Assembly: GCF_004343305.1 (NCBI RefSeq)
Contig: NZ_SMAF01000001.1
Span: 294,255 to 358,254 of the forward strand
DNA: 64,000 nucleotides
DNA from: Pseudofulvimonas gallinarii
GTDB lineage: Bacteria; Pseudomonadota; Gammaproteobacteria; Xanthomonadales; UBA2363
Direction: 5' to 3'
Below the pieces are notes generated by a model that saw nothing but the letters and a program-made list of their open reading frames with translations, searched no databases and had not been told where the DNA came from. Positions 56,301 to 64,000 of this stretch are shown piece after piece. Within the stretch, counting starts at the first letter, position 1, and each line of letters opens with the position of its first letter. A program made the position numbers and the translations under genes.

Positions 56301-57647
56301 GTGAAAGGTCTTCGTCTGCAGCTGGCTGTGTTCTACATACTGCTGTCGCTTCCGGCGCTGCTGCTGATCGAGCGGGCGGTATTCGGCTGGAAGTTCGAGA
56401 ACATGCTGCGGCAGCTGGCCGACGGCCGCGTCGAAGCGCTCCTGCAGCACGAAGCCGTCTCCATCGACGAGGCAATGGCTGCCGGTGCACGCGAGGAAGA
56501 GCTGAAGTTGCGCCTGCAGCATCTGGTCCTGCGGCTTGAACGGCCGCGCGAAAGCCTGGGCACCTCGGCCGCCTTCGTCCTGCTGGAGCTGACGCCGCAC
56601 CCGTTCGAGGCGCGGCTGCGCACCGCTTCCGGCGAACGGATCGCCGCCGACACCCCGCGGCAGGATGCGCCGGACTGGCTGCACCGCGCCTGGTCGATGC
56701 CCGTCCCCGATCGCGCAGGCCGCGAACCGTGGCAACTGGACGTCGACCTGGCCGTGCCGACGCCGTGGCGGTTGTCGCTGGAAGCAGTGAGTTTCGAGTG
56801 GCGGTTGGCGGTCGCCTATCTGGTCATTTTCCTGCTGGGCTCCGCCTGGTTCCTGCGCTGGCGCGTGCTCGGGCGTGTCTCGCGCATGGCGGAAGCGGCG
56901 GGCGCCTGGGCGCGCGGCGATTTCAGCGTGGCGCTGGCCGATCGCAACAGCGACGAGCTGGGACGTCTGGCGCAGGCGCTGGACCGCATGGCCGCGGATG
57001 TGCAGGCGCTGGTCGGAACCCGGGCGCGCCTGGCCAGCCTGGAGGAACGCCAGCGGCTGGCGCGCGACCTGCACGATACGGTCAAGCAGAAGGCGTTCGC
57101 ACTGTCCTTGCAGCTGTCTGCGGCGCGCGACAGTGCCAGCGAAACCGCGCGGCAGCAGCGCCTGCAGGAAGCGCAGGGCCTGATGGCCGAGATCCAGCAC
57201 GAACTGGCCGAACTGCTGCAGGACATGCGCGGCGAGCCTTCCGATGCCCTTGCGGAAGTGGACCTGGTGCCGGCACTGTCTTCGCGACTGGACGACTTCA
57301 CGCGGCGAAGCGGTCTCGTCGGCGAGGCGGCACTGCCGGAATCGGTGGAGGTGCCGGCGGACACCGCTGATGCCGTGCTGCGCGTCTACGACGAGGCCCT
57401 CAGCAATGTCTGGCGGCACGCCGCTGCCCGGCACGTACGCGTGCAGCTGGCGCCGCTGCCGGAAGGCTGGGCTCTTAGCGTGGAAGACGACGGCCGTGGT
57501 CTGGGCGCTGCCAGCCGGGATGGAATGGGCATGAACAACATGCGCGAGCGCTCGCGGGCGATCGGCGCGCGCTTCGAAGTGCACGGAGGCGCCGGGGGCG
57601 GTACACGGCTGCTGCTGGTGTTCCCGGAAGGGATATCGAGGCCATGA
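56301..57647 (+). CDS. NarL-family sensor histidine kinase
   Basis: The 448-residue protein has two membrane helices (LQLAVFYILLSLPALLLIE near the start, and FEWRLAVAYLVIFLLGSAWF near residue 165-185), a HAMP linker, a HisKA_3 dimerisation domain with the phosphorylated His in RLARDLHDTVKQKAFAL and a HATPase domain (YDEALSNVWRHAAARHV, GMGMNNMRERS). GTG at 56301 with GGAG upstream is the likely start. It overlaps the regulator gene by ATGA. Confidence 0.9.
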   Translation: MKGLRLQLAVFYILLSLPALLLIERAVFGWKFENMLRQLADGRVEALLQHEAVSIDEAMAAGAREEELKLRLQHLVLRLERPRESLGTSAAFVLLELTPHPFEARLRTASGERIAADTPRQDAPDWLHRAWSMPVPDRAGREPWQLDVDLAVPTPWRLSLEAVSFEWRLAVAYLVIFLLGSAWFLRWRVLGRVSRMAEAAGAWARGDFSVALADRNSDELGRLAQALDRMAADVQALVGTRARLASLEERQRLARDLHDTVKQKAFALSLQLSAARDSASETARQQRLQEAQGLMAEIQHELAELLQDMRGEPSDALAEVDLVPALSSRLDDFTRRSGLVGEAALPESVEVPADTADAVLRVYDEALSNVWRHAAARHVRVQLAPLPEGWALSVEDDGRGLGAASRDGMGMNNMRERSRAIGARFEVHGGAGGGTRLLLVFPEGISRP

Positions 57648-58291
57648 GCACCACCCCGCTCAAGGTGCTGCTGGTCGATGACCACGCCGTGGTGCGCCAG
57701 GGCCTTCGCGCCTACCTGGAACTGCAACCGGGCATCGAAGTCTGCGCGGAAGCCGACAGCGCGCGCCAGGCCGCCGAACAGGCGCTGCGCTGCCAGCCCG
57801 ACGTCGCCCTGGTCGATCTGGTCATGCCGGACGAAGACGGCCTCCAGGCCACGCGCCGGATCCGCAGCGTCAGTCCACGTACGCGTGTACTGGTGCTGAC
57901 GTCGAGCCTCGGCCTTGACGACGTCCAGCCTGCGTTCGATGCCGGCGCATCCGGCTATCAGCTCAAGGAAATCGGCGGCAGCGAACTGCTCGACTGTCTG
58001 TGGCGGGTCGCACGCGGTGAACGCGTGCTGCACCCGCGCCTGGGCGCGAGCGCACCGCAGCCGCGCACCCGGAATGAATCCCCGTCCTCCGCCGTGGCCG
58101 CGCTCAGTGCGCGTGAACGCGAAGTGTTGCTGCTGATGGCCGAAGGCCTGTCCAACACCGAGATCGCCGAACGCCTGCAGATCGGCGAGGCGACGGTGAA
58201 GACGCATGTCGGCAACGTGCTGGGCAAGCTTGGCCTCTCCGACCGCACCCAGGCGGCGGTCTGGGCCTGGCGACAAGGCCTGGCGCGCTAG
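57644..58291 (+). CDS. NarL/LuxR-family response regulator
   Basis: The 215-residue protein has a receiver domain (VLLVDDHAVVRQGLRAYLE; phosphoacceptor Asp in VALVDLVMPDEDG) and a C-terminal LuxR helix-turn-helix (LSAREREVLLLMAEGLSNTE, ATVKTHVGNVLGKLGLSDR). It is the partner of the upstream kinase and is translated coupled to it. Regulated genes unknown; the divergent TonB receptor is a candidate. Confidence 0.95.
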   Translation: MSTTPLKVLLVDDHAVVRQGLRAYLELQPGIEVCAEADSARQAAEQALRCQPDVALVDLVMPDEDGLQATRRIRSVSPRTRVLVLTSSLGLDDVQPAFDAGASGYQLKEIGGSELLDCLWRVARGERVLHPRLGASAPQPRTRNESPSSAVAALSAREREVLLLMAEGLSNTEIAERLQIGEATVKTHVGNVLGKLGLSDRTQAAVWAWRQGLAR

Positions 58292-58552
58292 GCCGCAAGC
58301 CGATCGCGTCGCTGCGAAGCCTGAAGACCGGGTCGGCCCGCCGGCCTTCTTCCCTGGCACTGCTGGAATGCGCTGCGCCGACCCGCGTTTTCGCTGCGCC
58401 TCCGCGCTTCCCGTCCTGCCGGGTCGTCTGCAAGGCCCGTCGTTGGCCTGGCCGGGAAGCGGCGCTTTTCGGCGGCACTGGCGATGACGGGCGTGCTGCG
58501 GGAATGCCCCGCATTCCGATAGCGCGCTCGATCGCGGCGCACTGCCCTGCCC

Positions 58553-60139
58553 CTACTCGAAGCCGTCGGCGAAGATCACGTCACCCGCTTCGGTCGCCCC
58601 GATGTCGCAACCCGCCCCTTGCGGCCGAGGGTAGCCCCGCTGGTCGAACGGCGGGCAGAACCCCGCGTTGGCCGCGTCGATCGCAACGCTGTCCCCGGCG
58701 GGCATGAATGTCTGGGTCAGCCCGCCGTGATTCCCCAAGGCGCCGAGTGCGAGTGCGCTGGTACTGACTCCGACCATGTTGAGGCCGGTCGACAGACCAC
58801 AGGTATTGCCCCCGTTCTCGATGTTGCCGATGCCGGAATCCACCGCACCCGTTCCGAGGTCGCAGGTGCCGCGCAGGATACTGTTGTAGATGCCAAGGAC
58901 GTAGTCGGCATTGGCGCCGATGCCGCCGATCGCGGTGCCGGTCAGGCCGAGCGGATGCATGCCGTCAGCCACGATCGTGACATGCCGCAACACCAGCGTG
59001 GAACCGGACACACTGCTCCAGCCGATCGATCCGCCCCGTGCGCCACCGGGCATCCCGACGGCGGCCGCCGCAATGCTGTTGTTGGTGAACGTACTGTTCT
59101 CGATGATCAGGGAAATGTCCGAACCGCTGGCCAGCACCGCGCCACCGGCACTCGCGCTGCCGCGGTTGCCGGCAAAGGTGGAGCCGCTGACGCGCAGGTC
59201 GGAGCCCAGGCCCACGCGAAGCGCTCCAGGCATCGGGTTTCCAACGTCGCTGGTGGTGTTGTCGAGGAAATCGCTGCGAACGAGCGTCCCCTTCTTGTTC
59301 ACGATCAGCAGGGGCTGGGCATTGTTCCGGTAGCGAAGCCGATCGATTTCGAGCTCACCCGTCACATCGGGAGCGAGGCCGACGATGCGCAGGCCGTCGC
59401 GGGTATCGAGCACATCGGTGCGAAGGATGACCACGGGATCGAACGTCGAGAAGAAGGCGCCGGACGCGCCATCCGGCGCAAGCGCGCCATCGATGACCGA
59501 GTCACGAAGCTCGACATAGGTATGGCTCACGTTCGCCGGGGGAACGTCGAACACGGCGACGTGCGCGGCTCGGCTGTCCGTCAGTGCGAACTTGTCCATG
59601 CCGACGCTCGCCACATATGCCGCGATTTCACTGTCGCCGATCCAGAACGAACCGGCCACGCCTCCAGGCCCGGGCCCGGCCCGCAACGTGCCCAAGGGGT
59701 TCGGCGCGACAACGTCGACAACACGCACTTCGCTGCCGCTGGCCGCGACCAGTTCCTGGCCGCCGAACGCATCGACCGTGAGTCCGTTGATCTCGAACGG
59801 GTGGTCGGATTCAACCGTCAACAGGTCGGTGAAGCCGTCTCCAATCACCTGCGTCTGCGTGCGCCCGGCACCCAGGATCCGCGTCGGACCGGTCACCTCC
59901 AGCGGCGTGTCGTTGATCTGGTAGCTGCCGGCTCCCAGGCGGATGTCGTCGTAGGTCGCCGGATCGGCATTCGCCGCCAGCACCGCTTCGCGCAGGGAGC
60001 AGTCCACCGGCGTGCACCCGTCCGGGACCGGATCGTCGAATCGCGTGACGAGAATCTCCTGCGCGTCCGCTCCAGGCGCTATCAAGAGAAGGGCGATGAA
60101 AACGAGACCCGGGAAACCCGGCGAGCTGGCCGACCGCAT
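58553..60139 (-). CDS. Secreted CSLREA-domain beta-helix protein with FADGFE C-terminus
   Basis: The 528-residue protein has a signal peptide (LVFIALLLIAPGADAQ) and a CSLREA motif (VDCSLREAVLAANADPATYD) near residue 45. The beta-helix-like repeats that follow have many short beta strands (e.g. SGSTFAGNRGSASAGGAVLA), then a typical end SVAIDAANAGFCPPFDQRG. The last residues are DVIFADGFE. Such proteins are surface-exposed; function unknown. The start ATG at 60139 places the signal peptide directly. Confidence 0.88.
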   Translation of the reverse strand: MRSASSPGFPGLVFIALLLIAPGADAQEILVTRFDDPVPDGCTPVDCSLREAVLAANADPATYDDIRLGAGSYQINDTPLEVTGPTRILGAGRTQTQVIGDGFTDLLTVESDHPFEINGLTVDAFGGQELVAASGSEVRVVDVVAPNPLGTLRAGPGPGGVAGSFWIGDSEIAAYVASVGMDKFALTDSRAAHVAVFDVPPANVSHTYVELRDSVIDGALAPDGASGAFFSTFDPVVILRTDVLDTRDGLRIVGLAPDVTGELEIDRLRYRNNAQPLLIVNKKGTLVRSDFLDNTTSDVGNPMPGALRVGLGSDLRVSGSTFAGNRGSASAGGAVLASGSDISLIIENSTFTNNSIAAAAVGMPGGARGGSIGWSSVSGSTLVLRHVTIVADGMHPLGLTGTAIGGIGANADYVLGIYNSILRGTCDLGTGAVDSGIGNIENGGNTCGLSTGLNMVGVSTSALALGALGNHGGLTQTFMPAGDSVAIDAANAGFCPPFDQRGYPRPQGAGCDIGATEAGDVIFADGFE

Positions 60140-60468
60140 GCATGACTCCTTGGCTGATTTCCCGGACCACGGGAAAACGGAATCGCAGGGGCCACCGTGT
60201 GTGAGCGGACCTCGAAAAAGGTCCAATGCGCCACGGAGTCCCGCCCGGTGGAGCGGCGGCCGTGCTGAATCCGACGCGTCCGCAGAGCGGCCCGCGGCAA
60301 GCCTGTCAAACCCTTGCCTGTCAAACCCTTTCCCTATTCAACCGCCCGTCCCCTGTCGACGGAGTTTTTCTATCCCTGTCGCGATTTCAAGGACGAAAAA
60401 GGAAGTCCAGCTGGACAACCATGGCGGTCCGCGGTCGGAAAGCAGATCCACGGGAGAAGCACCTGGGA
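60140..60468. other. Intergenic region with a 15-bp tandem duplication
   Basis: About 330 bases between the CSLREA gene and the small zeta-linked ORF. GCCTGTCAAACCCTT occurs twice in tandem at 60301-60330. No gene is supported. Confidence 0.6.
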
Positions 60469-60642
60469 TCAGCGTGCTTGACGAACGGCAACCGCCACCG
60501 CTTCGACTTTGTTCTGACGTTCGGTTGCCTTCTTCAGGACCACGGCATACACCTTCTTCTTCTCGGCTGCAGGCGCCGTCCGGATAAAATCCGAGAACGG
60601 GCTGGACTTGGCGGGTTTTGGCCGGAGAATGCGGGAGAACAT
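60469..60642 (-). CDS. Small ORF coupled to the zeta-toxin-like gene
   Basis: A 57-residue frame starting ATG at 60642, nine bases after the stop of the zeta-like frame. It reads MFSRILRPKPAKSSPF then SDFIRTAPAAEKKKVYAVVL and a Lys/Arg-rich end. From memory, short proteins with an SPFSxFIRxAxxxEKKxVY pattern occur directly behind chromosomal zeta-toxin genes, which supports a real gene, but I cannot confirm this here. It could be an accessory or antitoxin protein; this is speculation. Confidence 0.6.
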   Translation of the reverse strand: MFSRILRPKPAKSSPFSDFIRTAPAAEKKKVYAVVLKKATERQNKVEAVAVAVRQAR

Positions 60643-60651
60643 GACGCCAAT

Positions 60652-61362
60652 CTAAGGCAAACCCAGCAGCCGCTCAAGCTCGGCACGCCCCACCCGTTCA
60701 GGAATATGCGAGTCGATCTGGTCGATCCCCGCACGGTAGAAGCGGTTGCTGTTGTCATTGTTCTTCATTAACAGGTCCACCTGCATGACCGATCCAAATT
60801 CCCGCTTGATCCGGTTCACGACTTCCCGCGCACCGAAATACTGGTCTATGAAGGTCCGAAGTTCAATCCGGCGACCTTCGGCTGCTTCTCGGGCCTGGAC
60901 AAACTTCCATGCCAGCATCGGCTCTTGGTAAACATACAGAATTTAGACAGGCCGCCCCGCACTCAGCGACCGCTGCACATTCTTGCGTGCCACCTCGTAG
61001 CTGGCAAAAGTACCATCCAGAACGAAGCTCAGGCGACGGCGAAATGCCTCGTCAAGCACGGCGTCAACGAGCGGAGAAACGGCCCGCTGGAACAGCCAGG
61101 CGTTACCACCCCTAAAGTCTGGAATCCGCTCACGCAATTCATCCGGATCGATGCGCAGAATGCGCCATTCCGGAAACCGTTCAATCAGCTCAATCGATGC
61201 TTCAGTCTTGCCAGCCCCAGGGGACCCGGCCATGAACACCGAAACCGGCTCCGCCTCTTCTTGATAAATGGACTTGTCAGTCAACTCGCGGGCGATCCGC
61301 TTGCGGTTGGCCCTGGCGAATGCCAACGCATCTTCGGCAATCTGGCTCTCGCTCGGATCCAT
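60652..61362 (-). pseudogene. Zeta-toxin-like kinase interrupted by in-frame TAA
   Basis: From ATG 61362 the frame gives MDPSESQIAEDALAFARANR, Walker A AGSPGAGKTE (about residues 45-54), RILRIDPDELRERIPDFRGG and VLDGTFASYEVARKNVQRSL. It then stops at TAA 60943-60945. The same frame continues with ILYVYQEPMLAWKFVQAREA, IDQYFGAREVVNRIKREFG and LLMKNNDNSNRFYRAGIDQI to a TAG at 60652, all typical of zeta toxins. A single Gln(CAA) to TAA change explains this. Zeta toxins phosphorylate UDP-sugars. No epsilon antitoxin is visible. Confidence 0.85.
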
Positions 61363-61669
61363 GATGCCATTCTGTCTCTTTCATGGTCCCACGTCAGCTG
61401 TCGGACTCATTGTCAGAGGTTATGAGGCAACAGAAGGGTCACCTGCGAAGGCCATTCCTGCGTAAGGTCACGGGGAAACTAGCACCAGATCAGGATGGTT
61501 TCCCAGTCCAAACTGGGCGGCAGGGTTATGCTGGCACGACGTGCATCGTTGGTGAAACTGCTGATTCGTGATGGGAACCCCACGTTGCAGGGCAACGCGC
61601 ACTACTCCAGCATGCATTGACGCCGCGCAGCCCTGCGACCGGCTGCGCCCACCGGGACACAGGACCGCC
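61363..61669. other. Intergenic region
   Basis: About 305 bases between the divergent zeta-like gene and selO. No antitoxin-like ORF or clear promoter is seen. Confidence 0.45.
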
Positions 61670-63160
61670 ATGACCGAATCCACCCTCAGTGCGCCCGCCA
61701 TTCCGTTCCAGCACAGCTACACCACGCTTCCCGATCGGCTGTGGGTGCCGGTGGACCCGACACCGGTATCGGCGCCGCGATTGCTGGTCCTGAATGAAAC
61801 ACTCGCGCACGAGCTGGGCATCGCGACGCAGCTGGGGTCGCCATTGGCGCCAGCGATGCTGGCGGGCAACGTGCTGCCGCCTGGTGCGAAGCCCATCGCG
61901 CTGGCCTACGCCGGTCACCAGTTCGCCCACTTCGTGCCACAACTGGGTGATGGCCGGGCCATCCTGCTGGGTGAACTGCGGGATGTCGCCGGTCAGCGTC
62001 GCGACGTGCAGCTCAAGGGCGCGGGACCCACGCCCTTCTCGCGCGGCGGCGATGGCCGCGCCGCCATCGGGCCGGTGCTGCGCGAATTCCTCGTCAGCGA
62101 GGCGATGCATGCGCTGGGCGTGCCGACCACGCGTTCGCTGGCAGCGGTGACCACGGGCGAGGCGGTGTGGCGTGAAGTGCCGCTGCCCGGTGCGGTCCTG
62201 GCAAGGGTCGCCGCCAGCCATCTGCGCGTGGGCACCTTCCAGTTCGCCGCCGCCCGCAACGATATGGAGTCACTGCGCGCGCTCACTTCGTATGCGCTCA
62301 CACGGCATTATCCGGACCTGGCGGATTCCGCACGACCGGCGCTGGCGCTGCTGCGCGCGGTCGGCGAACGCCAGGCCGCGCTGGTCGCCAGCTGGATGCA
62401 TGTCGGATTCATCCATGGCGTGATGAACACCGACAACAGCTCGATCTCCGGGGAGACCCTGGACTATGGCCCCTGCGCGTTCCTGGACGAATACGATCCC
62501 GGCAAGGTGTTCAGTTCAATCGACCGCCGCGGGCGCTATGCGTTCGCCAACCAGGCGGTGATCGCGCACTGGAACCTGGCGCGACTGGCCGAGTGCCTGC
62601 TGCCGCTGATCGACAGTGACGATGACATCGCGCTCGACATGGCCGACGAAGCGATCAGCGAGTTCCCACTGCGATTCAGGCAGCGCTGGCTGGACGGCAT
62701 GCGTGCCAAACTGGGACTGTCCTCGAGCGAGGAGGGCGACGAGGCACTGGCAAACGACCTGCTGACGGCCATGCAGGCGGCAGGCGCCGATTACACCGTC
62801 GTATTCCGCTCTCTCTCGGCACTGGCCGGCGATACAGGGGCATCCGGAAATCGAGGCGCCGACCTGCCATCGTCCGCGGACTTTGATGCCTGGCTTGCGC
62901 GCTGGCGCGAGCGCTGCGCACGCGACCCGCTGGCGTCCGCAGGGCGTGAAGCGAAAATGCGCGCCACCAATCCGGCCGTCATCCCGCGCAACCACCTCGT
63001 TGAGCAGGCGCTGGCATCGGCGGCCGAAGGCGACCTCGCCCCGTTCCATGCACTGCTTGCCGCGGTACGACGCCCCTTCGACGATGACGCCGCGACCCGC
63101 CCGTACATGCAGCCGCCGCAACCGGATCAACGCGTGACCAGAACCTTCTGCGGCACCTAG
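61670..63160 (+). CDS. selO: SelO family protein adenylyltransferase
   Basis: SelO is a pseudokinase-fold enzyme that transfers AMP to protein Ser/Thr/Tyr. The 496-residue protein has ALAYAGHQFAHFVPQLGDGR, DVQLKGAGPTPFSRGGDGRA, IGPVLREFLVSEAMHALGVP, GFIHGVMNTDNSSISGETLD and DYGPCAFLDEYDP, all family hallmarks. The C-terminus ends TRTFCGT with one Cys. The ATG at 61670 with AGGA upstream is standard. Length is normal. Confidence 0.96.
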   Translation: MTESTLSAPAIPFQHSYTTLPDRLWVPVDPTPVSAPRLLVLNETLAHELGIATQLGSPLAPAMLAGNVLPPGAKPIALAYAGHQFAHFVPQLGDGRAILLGELRDVAGQRRDVQLKGAGPTPFSRGGDGRAAIGPVLREFLVSEAMHALGVPTTRSLAAVTTGEAVWREVPLPGAVLARVAASHLRVGTFQFAAARNDMESLRALTSYALTRHYPDLADSARPALALLRAVGERQAALVASWMHVGFIHGVMNTDNSSISGETLDYGPCAFLDEYDPGKVFSSIDRRGRYAFANQAVIAHWNLARLAECLLPLIDSDDDIALDMADEAISEFPLRFRQRWLDGMRAKLGLSSSEEGDEALANDLLTAMQAAGADYTVVFRSLSALAGDTGASGNRGADLPSSADFDAWLARWRERCARDPLASAGREAKMRATNPAVIPRNHLVEQALASAAEGDLAPFHALLAAVRRPFDDDAATRPYMQPPQPDQRVTRTFCGT

Positions 63161-63298
63161 ACCCGACCGCACCCACACTCTTCAACGAGCCGGGTGTCCA
63201 GCCGGCACATCACGGTGGCAGCAATAACACACGGCGCAACCGCCCCCGCCTTCCCTCCAGCGATGGAACGCCGATGTCGCGGTCACCTCCCCCCCATC

Positions 63299-64000
63299 GC
63301 CAAAACCGCCGGACAACCGATCACCCCAAACCCGTCACACCCGCGAAGGCGGGTGTCCAGTCATCCTCGCCACGGAGAGCAAAGAAAACGCGGCCAAACA
63401 GCACCCACCTTTCCCCAGCGACGGGGATGCGATGACAAGGTCTTCACTCCGCGCATCGCCGAGACCGCCGGACAACCGATCGCCCCCAAGCCCGTCACAC
63501 CGCGAAGGCGGGTGTCCAGTCATCCTCGCCACGGAGAGCAAAGAAAACGCGGCCAAACAGCACCCACCTTTCCCCAGGGACGGGGATGCGATGACAAGGT
63601 CTTCACTCCGCGCATCGGCCGAGACCGCCGGACAGCCGATCGCCCCCAAACCCGTCACACCCGCGAAGGCGGGTGTCCAGTCATCCTCGCCACGGAGAGC
63701 AAAGAAAACGCGGCCAAACAGCACCCACCTGTCCCCAGGGATGGGGATGCGATGACAAGGTCTTCACTCCGCGCATCGCCGAGACCGCCGGACAACCGAT
63801 CACCCCAAGCCCGTCACACCCGCGAAGGCGGGTGTCCAGTCATCCCGCCACAGAGAACGAAGAAAACGCGGCCAAACGGCACCCACCTGTCCCCAGGGAC
63901 GGGGATGCGATGACAAGGTCTTCACTCCGCGCATCGCCGAGACCGCCGGACAACCGATCACCCCAAGCCCGTCACACCCGCGAAGGCGGGTGTCCAGTCA
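63299..64000. repeat. Tandem ~160-bp repeat array with REP-like hairpins, runs off window end
   Basis: Five hairpins CACCCGC-GAAG-GCGGGTG occur at 63338-63355, 63498-63514 (one base missing in the left arm), 63658-63675, 63817-63834 and 63975-63992, spaced 158-160 bases. The sequence between is near-identical, including GATGCGATGACAAGGTCTTC. The array begins right after selO and continues past the edge. Open frames in it are repeats, not genes. Confidence 0.95.

Noticed and set aside
63194..63913. Plus-strand ORF of 239 codons in the repeat array
   Set aside because: Made of the ~160-bp repeats; no start signal or domain.
63299..64000. CRISPR array
   Set aside because: Units are ~160 bp and near-identical throughout, with no unique spacers and no cas genes.

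Overview
The window is high-GC DNA with dense coding. It most likely comes from a gammaproteobacterium of the Xanthomonadales/Lysobacterales, perhaps near Rhodanobacteraceae. The evidence is the metY-rimP-nusA order at the left edge, CRP/Clp-type half-sites upstream of secreted proteases, several secreted proteins ending in FADGFE-like C-termini, and many GGDEF/HD-GYP genes. This placement is an inference; no 16S rRNA gene is present.

Left part (1-10 kb): the start of nusA, rimP and an initiator tRNA-Met on the minus strand, with two intrinsic terminators between the tRNA and rimP. Next come an ECF sigma factor and its membrane anti-sigma partner, whose Pro-Val linker is encoded by 13 copies of a hexanucleotide. 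Then follow PhzF, an EamA exporter, a LysR regulator, a GIY-YIG protein, a VKOR-thioredoxin fusion and tyrS.

Middle part (10-31 kb): a secreted HEWGH metalloprotease, a beta-propeller diguanylate cyclase, a DksA-like zinc protein, glutathione peroxidase, a FecR/DUF6600 protein, a YcaQ-type protein, a TPR Ser/Thr kinase and a delta-60-repeat protein. Two adjacent secreted serine proteases (lysyl-endopeptidase-like and subtilisin-like) carry the same PPC plus P-domain tail; the encoding DNA appears identical over 672 bp. Upstream of the subtilisin gene are two CRP/Clp-like sites, a 14-bp palindrome and a rhodanese gene that looks frameshifted near its 3' end.

Region 31-47 kb: a sorbosone-dehydrogenase-like lipoprotein with a DUF2231 membrane protein, a stand-alone HD-GYP, a DUF2058 protein, a membrane GGDEF protein, a three-gene MacAB/Lol-type ABC transporter operon, a VOC protein, an SBP-PAS-GGDEF-EAL protein and several unknown secreted proteins.

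Right part (47-64 kb): a 1521-residue adhesin-like protein with nine ~113-residue repeats and a CTERM-like tail, a 5'-truncated DUF2075 (Schlafen-type helicase) remnant, YaeQ, a TonB receptor, a NarL-type two-component pair, a CSLREA surface protein, and a zeta-toxin-like gene broken by an in-frame TAA with a coupled 57-residue ORF behind it. The window ends with SelO and a ~160-bp tandem repeat array that runs off the edge.

Two themes stand out. One is an extracellular protease and surface protein repertoire with recent internal duplication. The other is a set of decaying accessory genes (zeta toxin, DUF2075, rhodanese). All calls come from reading the sequence and known family motifs; no database search was run.
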